Positions 1 to 6,345 are shown, counted from the stretch's first letter. The stretch: DNA of 9,346 nucleotides from an uncultured Bacillus sp. (GCA_934215995.1 CAKQBC010000069.1:1-9346); one strand, 5' to 3'. Made by a program: numbers and translations. Notes: generated by a model not told the origin, from the letters alone.

Positions 1-2
1 GA

Positions 3-1370
3 TATGCACTGCTCATCTTTATCTTCTCTCTATCCGGATATTCTGTGTACAGGAGATACTTCTACGATAAATATCCGATCCGCCTGCCAATGTTTATTTT
101 TGTCATGCTGCTCGTCTGCTGGGCAGCAATAGTACTGGGGATTACAACCTTCAGCAGGCCGGCGCATTTCTATACGGGCCAGGTAAATCTGAGCCTATTC
201 AGCGGCTATATGGATGCCTGGAATAAATGGTCGATGGCAGATCTGCAATTGATCGTACTTAACATAGCCATGTTTATGCCTCTAGGTTTCCTGTTGCCGC
301 TCATCCATCCAAGAAACCAATCCTTTTGGCGGGTTTTAGCCATATCGGCCATCTTCACATTTGTCCTCGAATTGTTTCAAATGGTTACAGGGAGAGGAAT
401 ATTCGAACTGGATGACCTGTTCCACAATATAATAGGAAGTTTAGCGGGATATATGATCACCATGGCCGTTCTTACATGCTATAAGGAGAGAAAAATGAAA
501 GGCTTTCAGATTGTGAAGGCAATGGCCATCCCCGTCCTTTTTACAGTTCTTTTCGGCGCCGCAAGTGCCGTGTACCATACGCAGCAGTATGGCAACCTTC
601 CATTTAAGCCGGCCGCTGACCAGGACATGGGAGGAATCGATGTCCAACTGAAAACGGAGCTTTCAAGTGAAGAGGCTTCAGCCTGCGTTTACTATAACGG
701 CGATATACGAAATATCAATCATGGTGAACAGGTCGCCGGCTCCCTTGCCCGTCAGCTCAACCTGGAACAACAAGGCGGCATGCGCACGGAAGGGTTTAAC
801 CGGCAATTATCGTATACAGATGATGGCGGTACCCTCTACCATGTGACATATGACATAACAGACGGGTCATGGACACTCTTCTCTGAATCACCGGGCAAAG
901 GAAACATGGATATCGACCAACAAAAGCTCTCGATAGAAAAGTGGCTAAAAAGGGAAGCTTTGCTGCCGGATAGCGCAATCTATCAACAGCAGGATGAACG
1001 GACAATCCGGTGGGACCTGCCCGAAGCTAAGAATGTACAATCAGCTTGCAGCGATTTCACCCAAGGCTTTGCCATGATCACACTCTCGGGACAACAAGTA
1101 CCGGAAAGTATTCTGTACGCAATCAGTGATAATGAAGCAACAGGCAAAACACAGATCATATCCGAGAAGCAAGCATATGATGCTCTGCTGGACGGGGAAT
1201 TCAGCCTCTTCACACCCTTGCAGGAGGGAGACCGGGTTATGGTCAATGAAATCCGCCTCACCTATGCCTACGATACAAAGGGGTACTACCGGCCCGTCTA
1301 TGAATTTACAGGCACAGTGAACGACGAAGCAGACAACTCTGCAATAATCCTGATACAGGCAGACAGCTAA
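3..1370 (+). CDS. VanZ-family membrane protein with C-terminal extracytoplasmic domain (5' end cut by window)
   Basis: The frame is open to the left edge. The 14 codons before the GTG at 45 encode a hydrophobic stretch (ALLIFIFSLSGY) that looks like the first membrane helix, so the gene probably starts outside the window. Counting from that GTG, VanZ-like features are N73-IAMFMPLGF-82, a second helix near 96-113, and the ELFQ...DDLFHNIIGS stretch at 109-132, which matches the conserved LElLQ...DvilNtlG pattern of VanZ proteins. Another helix at about 158-177 is followed by roughly 260 soluble residues predicted outside the membrane. The end of this tail (GYYRPVYEFTG) resembles YycI/PepSY-type domains; that is inference only. 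VanZ itself is linked to low-level teicoplanin resistance, but most family members have no known role. The gene stands alone and is followed by a terminator at 1467-1497. Confidence 0.8.
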   Translation, partial: YALLIFIFSLSGYSVYRRYFYDKYPIRLPMFIFVMLLVCWAAIVLGITTFSRPAHFYTGQVNLSLFSGYMDAWNKWSMADLQLIVLNIAMFMPLGFLLPLIHPRNQSFWRVLAISAIFTFVLELFQMVTGRGIFELDDLFHNIIGSLAGYMITMAVLTCYKERKMKGFQIVKAMAIPVLFTVLFGAASAVYHTQQYGNLPFKPAADQDMGGIDVQLKTELSSEEASACVYYNGDIRNINHGEQVAGSLARQLNLEQQGGMRTEGFNRQLSYTDDGGTLYHVTYDITDGSWTLFSESPGKGNMDIDQQKLSIEKWLKREALLPDSAIYQQQDERTIRWDLPEAKNVQSACSDFTQGFAMITLSGQQVPESILYAISDNEATGKTQIISEKQAYDALLDGEFSLFTPLQEGDRVMVNEIRLTYAYDTKGYYRPVYEFTGTVNDEADNSAIILIQADS

Positions 1371-1466
1371 TTTAGACGTGGAAAGAAACGGAGGTTTTGG
1401 GGGTGTAAATATGGAAATGGAATTGAAGCCCCTCCCCACTCAAGGAATATGCCCGGCAAAACATGC

Positions 1467-1497
1467 GTCCGCTTAGTTAAGAATAAGCGGACTTTTT
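1467..1497 (+). terminator. Rho-independent terminator of the VanZ-family gene
   Basis: A perfect 9-bp stem, GTCCGCTTA (1467-1475) with TAAGCGGAC (1484-1492), has an 8-base loop and is followed directly by TTTTT. The T run is only on the + side, so it serves the VanZ-family gene ending about 100 bases upstream and not the convergent gene at 1620-2210. Confidence 0.88.
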
Positions 1498-1619
1498 GAC
1501 CATTATCCAGACGGAAAGGATTCCTTTAAGACCCCGTATCTTTGCGTCTGCAGATTCCCGGCCGGCCCTTTTCCCCGCCTTAACTGGCTGGATGGCCTAC
1601 CAATGATTGAAGTCTCATC

Positions 1620-2210
1620 TTATTCCCGCCGCCCGGAAACAGGCTGAATGATTCTTACTAAACGTTTCAGGACGTATGCACAAGCTTCTGCAGCTGCCCA
1701 GCCATATAGAAGGCTGAATGCCGCCATAACCAATAAAAGGGCAAAATCAAACGATGAACCAATACCTGGCCCTAACACCGGAAAGCGGAACACAAAAAGA
1801 AGCGCTGCAATGCCTATAAATAAGGCAGTACCCGACCAGAAAACAACGAAAAATCTTGCCTTATGGAATAAAGCGCCAAGCACCAATCCCAAAATACCCG
1901 TTGTAAAAGGAAAAATAAATAACTCACTTGGCTGGATAAACAACAGAAGAAAAATCGCAACAAGATAGGAAAGGAATCCGTACCTGACAGATACAACCGT
2001 CGCCAAAAAGATTGGCAATGTCGCCATCGTGCTCAACAAAAAACCGATGCCCGGCGCATATCCCCCTGCCGACTGGAGTATCGCTGCAATTGCCGTCAAT
2101 AACCCTACATGCATCATGTTGACGGCAACCGACAACTCCCCTCGGCCTTGGGTGAACTTAAAGAAAGGATGCCGCCAATACTGAATAGCCCTCCCTTTCC
2201 CCCTATTCAT
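1620..2210 (-). CDS. Small polytopic membrane protein, family not identified
   Basis: This is a 196-residue protein. A short basic N-terminus (MNRGKGRAIQYWRHPFFKF) is followed by about six hydrophobic segments, roughly at residues 30-47, 53-71, 75-93, 96-113, 118-142 and 152-176, ending in a basic tail (LKRLVRIIQPVSGRRE). The pattern (GLLTAIAAILQ, then LPIFLATVVSVRYG, then FPFTTGILGLVLG) recalls DUF2232/YybS proteins and S-components of ECF vitamin transporters, but I cannot assign it firmly. The start is supported by GGAGGTGAT (complement of 2217-2225), a near-perfect anti-Shine-Dalgarno match just upstream of ATG 2210. It is transcribed divergently from the dehydrogenase-like gene. I see no clear terminator after its stop. 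Confidence 0.72.
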   Translation of the reverse strand: MNRGKGRAIQYWRHPFFKFTQGRGELSVAVNMMHVGLLTAIAAILQSAGGYAPGIGFLLSTMATLPIFLATVVSVRYGFLSYLVAIFLLLFIQPSELFIFPFTTGILGLVLGALFHKARFFVVFWSGTALFIGIAALLFVFRFPVLGPGIGSSFDFALLLVMAAFSLLYGWAAAEACAYVLKRLVRIIQPVSGRRE

Positions 2211-2306
2211 GCATCCATCACCTCCATCAAATCAACACTATCATTATGCTATTCACCGTTTTATGAAAAAATCACTGTTAGGCCCATTCCCGCTCTACTA
2301 ATCCTC

Positions 2307-2335
2307 TTCAAGGATTCTTGAAAGAATACAAGAAT
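2307..2335. repeat. Overlapping inverted repeats between divergent genes
   Basis: TTCAAG (2307-2312) pairs with CTTGAA (2317-2322), while ATTCTTG (2314-2320) pairs with CAAGAAT (2329-2335). The two pairings share bases, so only one can form at a time in RNA; in DNA they form two overlapping dyads. They lie between the start codons at 2210 and 2442 and are not followed by a T run, so an operator is more likely than a terminator. No regulator can be named. Confidence 0.4.
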
Positions 2336-2426
2336 GCCACCTGATTAAAGTTTCATTCTATATCGTATTTAATGATTGGGTTTTAAGAATACGGTTCCGC
2401 TCATATTCTTATAGGAGAACATGGAG

Positions 2427-2444
2427 AAGGAGGGTCATTTTTTG
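2427..2444 (+). promoter_or_regulatory. Ribosome binding site that decides the TTG start of the dehydrogenase-like gene
   Basis: AAGGAGGG (2427-2434) sits 7 bases before TTG 2442, ideal Bacillus spacing. The upstream in-frame ATG at 2421 has only AGGAGA two bases away, which is too close, and that ATG lies just before the better Shine-Dalgarno sequence. I therefore choose TTG 2442. The CATATTCT at about 2402-2409 could be a -10-type element giving a leader of about 27 bases; this is weak. Confidence 0.6.
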
Positions 2445-3848
2445 ATAAAAGCCAAGGTTCGATTACGCCCCCTTGTAAGCAAGGTCAATTTACCGACTGT
2501 TTTAAAAACGGCGATACTTCCTGGTGACTCAGCAGAATCTTTTTTTATTGTGACTCAGATAGGAGAAATTTTTTACATAAGAGAAGGAGTCATACGCACT
2601 TTTTTGGATATTCGTTCCCGCATCATAAAACTGGGTTCTCCCGGCGGATATGATGAAAGGGGATTGCTGGGGCTCGCGTTCCACCCCGAATTTCATGGCA
2701 ATGGCCTGTTCTATCTTCATTATTCGGCAGCCGGGACACAAGGTCCCGGCGCTCTTCCCGAATCTTTCTCACCGGATCCATGCGACCCAAGCACATTAAA
2801 CCTTAGATGGAATAATAGAGAAACCCAGTTTGACCATATTGATACGGTAGAGGAATGGGTATTGGGATCGAATGGCTCTCCCCAGAAGCGGAGGACATTG
2901 CTGAACGTCAGAAGGCCTTTTTCGAATCATAACGGCGTCAACAGTTTAACCTTTTCTCCTGAAACAGGAGTACTCGTTTTAACCAACGGGGATGGGGGTT
3001 CGGGCTATGATCCGTTCAATTTGAGCCAAAATGATATGGAGATCGCCGGCAAAATAATTGAAATCAATGTTAACAAGAGTACATTTATAGAAAATCCGCC
3101 TGTAGTCACCAGATTTGATGAACTTCCCGTACCTATACAGGAAACACTTTCAGTGATGGCAAAAGGTGTGCGGAATATACCGGGCATCTCCTATCAAAGG
3201 GCTTATAATCAATACATAAAATATGTGGGAAATGTCGGACAGGATGTTGCGGAGGCCATTTTTTCCTTCAGCCAGCACAGGCCGATTCCGGTTACCCAGC
3301 TTGTCCAAGCTCATATAATGAATTCTGATATGGACCAGGAAGGATTGATTAACTTTGGATGGCGCGGGTGGGAGGGTGCTTTCCCTACCCCTGTTGTGGA
3401 AAGCTGCTCTGCAGATTTGGAGAAGAAAACAATTGCTTATTATGATGAAGCATTGAAACTATCAACAAGTCGTCTTCAGCCTGTAACATGCTACTACCAT
3501 ACCGATCGCCGTCCCGATACATTTAGAGGAACCGCTCTTACAGGCGTCCAAGCCTTTATGGGCAATAGAATCCCCGCTTTGACAGGAAGTGTCGTCTTCA
3601 CCGATCTTGTACGGAAGGAAGAATCCAAATCTCCGGCCAGAGGGGTCCTTGCTTATACGAGGACAGGTCCAGACTGTAAACCGAATCCCTATGGCATGAT
3701 TGAAACCGATTATGATTTCGGCTCCCAATCAGCATATTATGTAAGCCTTGGAACAAACCTTGAACAAACCACACTTTACTTAGGGGTTTATAGCTCCATG
3801 AAAGTGACCGATTTTAACCAGGGCACTATTTTTGAAGTGGCACCATGA
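2442..3848 (+). CDS. Glucose/sorbosone dehydrogenase-family (PQQ-type) beta-propeller protein
   Basis: With the TTG start the protein has 468 residues. Family hallmarks occur in order: GLLGLAFHPEF (74-84), the SNHNG motif with its His at 163 (the position of the catalytic base in soluble glucose dehydrogenases and Asd-type proteins), NGDGG (182-186) followed by DPFNLSQN, GKIIEIN (203-209), GVRN (242-245), VGQDVAEAI (265-273), and INFGWRGWEG near 305. The C-terminal part has the usual GNRIPALTGSVVFTD propeller strand. Relatives oxidise aldose sugars with PQQ, usually after export. No Sec signal peptide or lipobox is visible here: the N-terminus (MIKAKVRLRPLVSKVNLP) is basic but not hydrophobic. 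The real substrate and cofactor are unknown. The gene is monocistronic and divergent from the membrane protein at 1620-2210. A hairpin overlaps its stop (ATGATG 3845-3850 with CATCAT 3866-3871), and further hairpins follow. Confidence 0.85.
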   Translation: MIKAKVRLRPLVSKVNLPTVLKTAILPGDSAESFFIVTQIGEIFYIREGVIRTFLDIRSRIIKLGSPGGYDERGLLGLAFHPEFHGNGLFYLHYSAAGTQGPGALPESFSPDPCDPSTLNLRWNNRETQFDHIDTVEEWVLGSNGSPQKRRTLLNVRRPFSNHNGVNSLTFSPETGVLVLTNGDGGSGYDPFNLSQNDMEIAGKIIEINVNKSTFIENPPVVTRFDELPVPIQETLSVMAKGVRNIPGISYQRAYNQYIKYVGNVGQDVAEAIFSFSQHRPIPVTQLVQAHIMNSDMDQEGLINFGWRGWEGAFPTPVVESCSADLEKKTIAYYDEALKLSTSRLQPVTCYYHTDRRPDTFRGTALTGVQAFMGNRIPALTGSVVFTDLVRKEESKSPARGVLAYTRTGPDCKPNPYGMIETDYDFGSQSAYYVSLGTNLEQTTLYLGVYSSMKVTDFNQGTIFEVAP

Positions 3849-3921
3849 TGTATGGCTCCTCATTGCATCATTTCTGATTTGGTCATATTACCCCTCCAAG
3901 ACCGGGAAGAATCATATTAAT

Positions 3922-3986
3922 AAAAAACACCTCCACATTGATCCACTCGGTATTCAATACCTGTTTTTCAAGGAGAGGTGTTTTTT
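3922..3986. terminator. Long bidirectional terminator-like hairpin in the convergent spacer
   Basis: AAAAAACACCTC (3922-3933) is perfectly complementary to GAGGTGTTTTTT (3975-3986), giving T6 tails on both strands. This suits the convergent dehydrogenase-like gene and deoC. The 41-base interior is itself structured: TTGA with TCAA forms a short inner helix, and GGTAT with ATACC (3949-3961) forms the apical hairpin. A total of about 65 bases is unusually long for a simple intrinsic terminator. The right arm also contains AGGAGAGGTG, a potential Shine-Dalgarno sequence for the small ORF at 3989. Confidence 0.65.
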
Positions 3987-3988
3987 AT

Positions 3989-4069
3989 TTGTCCTGCATT
4001 TACTGTCTGCAAAATTCCCCGCTTCAAGAATTCGAGAACGAACTGCGAGAATGGTTAGCAGGTAATTGA
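3989..4069 (+). CDS. Possible 26-codon ORF with a CxxC motif
   Basis: TTG 3989 is preceded by AGGAGAGGTG (3971-3980) at workable spacing and opens 26 codons to a TGA at 4067-4069. The predicted peptide begins MSCIYCLQN and ends in an acidic, amphipathic stretch, EFENELREWL. The composition looks more protein-like than random, but there is no family I recognise. The ribosome binding site is locked in the stem of the 3922-3986 hairpin, so it could be a chance reading. A start at TTG and a length of 26 codons leave this weakly supported. Confidence 0.2.
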   Translation: MSCIYCLQNSPLQEFENELREWLAGN

Positions 4070-4086
4070 CAGCCAGTAAATGCCCG

Positions 4087-4137
4087 GTTGGTTCAACCAA
4101 CAATCAGCGGAGAAGAGAAAAACCGCTGATTGGATTT
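4087..4137 (+). terminator. Two adjacent hairpins, the second with a short T run
   Basis: GTTGGTT (4087-4093) and AACCAAC (4095-4101) form a near-perfect palindrome with a single central base. It abuts a 10-bp stem, CAATCAGCGG (4101-4110) with CCGCTGATTG (4123-4132), followed by GATTTT. This could be a weak back-up terminator on the + strand. On the - strand, downstream of deoC, the tail is TTGGTTG, which is poor. Confidence 0.4.
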
Positions 4138-4151
4138 TCACTTTATCTTTT

Positions 4152-4193
4152 AGGCCAATGCCAAAGATCAGGAGGCATTTACACAGGCCTTTT
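4152..4193 (+). terminator. Nested hairpin with TTTT tail next to the deoC stop
   Basis: An outer stem, AGGCC (4152-4156) with GGCCT (4186-4190), encloses an inner stem, ATGCC (4158-4162) with GGCAT (4174-4178). On the + strand it ends in TTTTAT; on the - strand it is followed by A-rich sequence. Together with the two preceding structures it fills the 354-base spacer between the dehydrogenase-like gene and deoC, where apart from the possible ORF at 3989 I see nothing else. Confidence 0.35.
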
Positions 4194-4202
4194 ATCAATT
4201 GA

Positions 4203-4880
4203 TTAATAAGCCGAATTAGATTGCTGTCCGTTCACGATTGCAATTCCGGAGCTTGCCCCGATACGTGTCGCACCCGCTTCTACCAACGCTTCTACATCCG
4301 CAAGGCTGCGTACGCCGCCGGAGGCTTTAACGCCAACATCCGGTCCAACAGTTTTGCGCATAAGCGCTATATCAGCCACTGTTGCTCCGCCTGTGGAGAA
4401 ACCAGTTGAAGTCTTAACAAAATCTGCACCAGCTTTTACAGAAAGCTCGCATGCACGTACTTTTTCTTCTTCAGTCAATAAGCATGTTTCGATGATTACT
4501 TTTGTTAATGCTTTTCCTTTAGCTGCTTCAACAACTGCTTGAATGTCTCTCAATACAAGCTCATCATTCTTATCTTTAAGCGCGCCGATGTTGATTACCA
4601 TATCTACTTCAGTTGCGCCTTTTTCAATTGCATCCTTTGTTTCGAATGCTTTCGTTTCAGGAGTGGATGCACCTAGAGGGAACCCGATTACTGTACATAC
4701 TTTCACCTCAGGTGTATCTTTCAGGATTTCGTATGCTGCAGCAATTTGTGATGGGTTAACACATACAGAAGCAAAGCGGTGCTCCTTAGCTTCTTTTGCC
4801 AATTGAATGACTGCTTCACGGCTAGCGTCCGCTTTCAATAATGTGTGGTCAATTAAACGTGCTACTTGTTCTTTGTTCAT
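4203..4880 (-). CDS. deoC: Deoxyribose-phosphate aldolase
   Basis: The enzyme cleaves 2-deoxyribose-5-phosphate to acetaldehyde and glyceraldehyde-3-phosphate, the last step of deoxynucleoside catabolism in the cytosol. It has 225 residues, the normal bacterial length, and is a class I aldolase TIM barrel. Visible motifs are IDHTLLK (10-16), [10 protein letters not shown] (61-70), [11 protein letters not shown] with Asp93, [14 protein letters not shown] with Lys156 (the Schiff-base lysine), and VKASGGVRS with Lys185 (the second catalytic lysine). All key residues are present, so it should be active. The start is ATG 4880, preceded by GGAGG at good spacing; an in-frame TTG five codons upstream lies inside that Shine-Dalgarno and is rejected. 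It is the last gene of the deo cluster. B. subtilis calls it dra and keeps it in the DeoR-controlled dra-nupC-pdp operon. Confidence 0.97.
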   Translation of the reverse strand: MNKEQVARLIDHTLLKADASREAVIQLAKEAKEHRFASVCVNPSQIAAAYEILKDTPEVKVCTVIGFPLGASTPETKAFETKDAIEKGATEVDMVINIGALKDKNDELVLRDIQAVVEAAKGKALTKVIIETCLLTEEEKVRACELSVKAGADFVKTSTGFSTGGATVADIALMRKTVGPDVGVKASGGVRSLADVEALVEAGATRIGASSGIAIVNGQQSNSAY

Positions 4881-4925
4881 TTTGTTTTCCTCCAATTTGT
4901 GGTTAGGTTGACTCTACTCAATTAC

Positions 4926-5016
4926 CCGCATGAAGCGGCTGCCTAATCCCTGCTTCCCAGGTTCTATGCATAGAAGGAGGAGTGGCAGCTGCCAAGCGCA
5001 TAATTGGCTATGCCAA
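4926..5016 (-). other. Hairpin-dense leader between the pdp remnant and deoC
   Basis: In about 90 bases I count CCGC/GCGG (4926-4938), a perfect 14-bp palindrome TTCTATGCATAGAA (4962-4975), a perfect 12-bp palindrome TGGCAGCTGCCA (4983-4994), GCCAA (4991-4995) with TTGGC (5004-5008), and TTGGC (5004-5008) with GCCAA (5012-5016). The last two compete for the same TTGGC. GCTGCC near 4939 can also pair with GGCAGC near 4984. No coding signal or convincing promoter is seen here. It would form the deoC leader in any transcript from the promoter at 5600-5628. Confidence 0.45.
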
Positions 5017-5020
5017 CAAA

Positions 5021-5047
5021 CAGTGGGGTTTAAAAAACCCCCACTGG
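5021..5047 (-). terminator. Terminator-like hairpin after the pdp remnant
   Basis: CAGTGGGG (5021-5028) pairs with CCCCACTG (5039-5046), with A/T pairs (GTTT/AAAC) extending the stem inward. On the - strand it is followed by TTTGTTGG, a short and imperfect T run. Placed right after the pdp stop, it would reduce but perhaps not abolish readthrough into deoC. Confidence 0.55.
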
Positions 5048-5063
5048 TTGATGTTTTCCGTTA

Positions 5064-5531
5064 TTAATGAATTTCAGCGTGCACAAGGATTGGCTCTTCA
5101 ACCTCTACAGGTGAAATTCTGTATGAAGCATAGATGCGTTCCATTACATCCGCCACGTTTTCACGGTTACTGTGAATCGTAACGATTGTATCACCTTTTT
5201 TCACTTCATCGCCAATTTTTTTATGAAGCATCAATCCAACAGCCAGGTCAACAACTGATTCCTTTGTAGCGCGGCCAGCGCCAAGAATCATCGCTGCGGT
5301 TCCGATGCTGTCAGCTTCGATTTCTGCTACATAGCCATCTTCCTTAGCCAATACCGGAATTTCGTATTTAGAGGCAGCCAATTTAGATGGATTATCAATG
5401 ACGGAAGCATCTCCGCCCTGTGCTGTTACGAATTCTTTAAACACTTCAAGTGCTTTGCCGTTCGCAATAACTTCTTTTAACATTTCGCGTGCTTCTTCAA
5501 CTGTTTCAGCATGCTTAGCCAAGACAACCAT
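5064..5531 (-). pseudogene. pdp: C-terminal remnant of pyrimidine-nucleoside phosphorylase
   Basis: The 155 residues match the C-terminal part of Pdp/PyNP, which is normally about 433 residues. MVVLAKHAETVEEA, AQGGDASVIDNPSKL, YEIPVLAKEDGYVAEIEAD, AMILGAGRATKE, DLAVGLMLHKKIGD and a final biotinyl-like hammerhead segment (KGDTIVTIHSN) are typical. About 278 N-terminal residues are absent, including the alpha domain and the phosphate- and pyrimidine-binding residues, so it cannot be a working phosphorylase. An in-frame TAA lies four codons upstream of the ATG (CTG TAA ATA AGC AAA ATG), no Shine-Dalgarno is seen, and nothing in 5532-5600 resembles the missing part in any frame. The break lies exactly between a promoter leader of about 62 bases and the inner Met codon. 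I infer an internal deletion. An assembly artefact or an independent small C-domain protein is possible but less likely. Confidence 0.85.
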
Positions 5532-5599
5532 TTTGCTTATTTACAGATCATCAATTCGACGCCCATGACATGAACGGATGGGTTGCTTTAATTGATTTT

Positions 5600-5628
5600 A
5601 CTATAGCACCTTTTTGAACAATTGTAAA
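5600..5628 (-). promoter_or_regulatory. Sigma-A promoter facing the pdp remnant and deoC
   Basis: Read on the - strand, TTTACA (5628-5623), a 17-base spacer, and TATAGT (5605-5600) form a near-consensus promoter. The predicted start is near 5593, about 62 bases before the pdp-remnant ATG. The -35 lies inside an operator-like box. Confidence 0.75.
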
Positions 5629-5658
5629 AACCATTATTGAACTTTTGTAAAACCATTA
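5611..5658. promoter_or_regulatory. Tandem DeoR-type operator boxes
   Basis: Two near-identical copies of about 25 bases occur with a 23-bp period. Both contain TTGAAC (5614-5619 and 5637-5642), four bases, then GTAAAA and CCATTA. Relative to the promoter, the upstream copy (about 5636-5653) falls at roughly -60 to -43 and the other falls between -35 and -10. This is the arrangement reported for the B. subtilis DeoR operator (a palindrome plus a half-site repeat). The last three bases of the upstream copy are the stop codon of the AmiS/UreI gene. DeoR binding is inferred from layout and the neighbouring deoR. Confidence 0.7.
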
Positions 5659-6255
5659 GCTTTCAGCTTGCCTGCGGGCTTTAAATCCACCCACTGCAAA
5701 ATAGAGGACAGACAACACCAGCACGACCAGCCAAACTCTTTGGACCACCGCTTCTTCCCATGCGCCGACCAGCGTCAGCAAAGCAGGGAATGTTAAGGTT
5801 ACAAAAGACTGGACAAACGCCACTTTCCCTACATAATCCGCATACGGTTTCTGCAAGACATTCAGAACGTAGTACAGATACCACAAAAACGACCACATGA
5901 GCCATGTAAGGGCAAGTACGTAGTTATGGAAATGAAATGCTGAAATGAATGCATAGAATATGGCGATCATCGCCACCCATATGCTGAACCAGCCAAGCGC
6001 CCTTCCGTCAATCCCTTTATAAAAAGTGAATGAAACATAAAGGAATGTCAGGCCGAATAGGAAGGTGGCAGTGTGTTCATAGAGAGTCCATGTGTTTTGA
6101 TCTGAAACAGCAATCAGATAAAATGGTATGATGATCTGAAGGATCCCTACGAAGAAATTGAATACCGCCACACTCTTGACTTCCGCTTTTCCCCTTAGCA
6201 TTAAAGCATTTAAAAACAACACTGCCCCAGAAAGCAGCACTCCTGCATTACCCAT
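5656..6255 (-). CDS. AmiS/UreI-family membrane channel/transporter
   Basis: This 199-residue protein is almost entirely hydrophobic with six or seven membrane segments (about 2-20, 28-50, 59-79, 86-108, 111-132, 141-164 and 170-192) and a basic tail (FKARRQAES). The N-terminus GVLLSGAVLFLNALMLRGKA, then SVAVFNFFVGILQIIIPFY and the GWFSIWVAM...W.MWSFLWYLYYVLN region match AmiS/UreI proteins, which pass urea, short amides or similar small neutral solutes. The start is ATG 6255, preceded by GGAGGT (complement of 6261-6266) at good spacing. No amidase or urease gene is in view. It follows the nupC terminator by about 45 bases and ends inside the operator of the next promoter. In this setting it could move acetaldehyde-derived or nucleobase-like small molecules, but that is speculation. 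I see no clear promoter of its own. Confidence 0.85.
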   Translation of the reverse strand: MGNAGVLLSGAVLFLNALMLRGKAEVKSVAVFNFFVGILQIIIPFYLIAVSDQNTWTLYEHTATFLFGLTFLYVSFTFYKGIDGRALGWFSIWVAMIAIFYAFISAFHFHNYVLALTWLMWSFLWYLYYVLNVLQKPYADYVGKVAFVQSFVTLTFPALLTLVGAWEEAVVQRVWLVVLVLSVLYFAVGGFKARRQAES

Positions 6256-6297
6256 TGCTTACCTCCATCTGAACTCAATCCCACATTTGTTTATTAG

Positions 6298-6341
6298 GAA
6301 AAAAGCAGCCATGCCGGCATTGCCATAACTGCTTCTTTTTT
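6298..6341 (-). terminator. Terminator of nupC
   Basis: On the - strand AAGCAG (complement of 6331-6336 and flank) pairs with CTGCTT, which runs into TTTTTTCC (complement of 6298-6304). The interior contains the perfect palindrome ATGCCGGCAT (6311-6320). It lies just beyond the nupC stop at 6346. T runs occur on both sides. Confidence 0.75.
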
Positions 6342-6345
6342 CGAA

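Noticed and set aside
1411..1476. A 21-codon ORF (MEMELKPLPTQG...) after GGGGGTG, ending inside the terminator stem after the VanZ-family gene
   Set aside because: It looks like a leader peptide at first, but no + strand gene follows for it to control. The ribosome binding site is poor and can pair with the CCCC run, and the peptide has no recognisable features.
1498..1619. GC-rich stretch with GGCCGGCC and the palindrome AAAGGATTCCTTT (1515-1527), considered as an RNA or operator
   Set aside because: There is no T run, coding frame or repeated partner; the symmetry is short and isolated.
3849..4065. Extension of a + strand frame (overlapping the dehydrogenase-like stop) that would give a protein of about 77 residues
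   Set aside because: It runs through a 65-base terminator-like hairpin, starts inside the upstream gene, has no ribosome binding site and shows non-protein-like composition.
4881..4895. A TTG start five codons upstream for deoC
   Set aside because: That TTG and the next codon form the GGAGG Shine-Dalgarno of the ATG at 4880; DeoC homologues start at the later Met.
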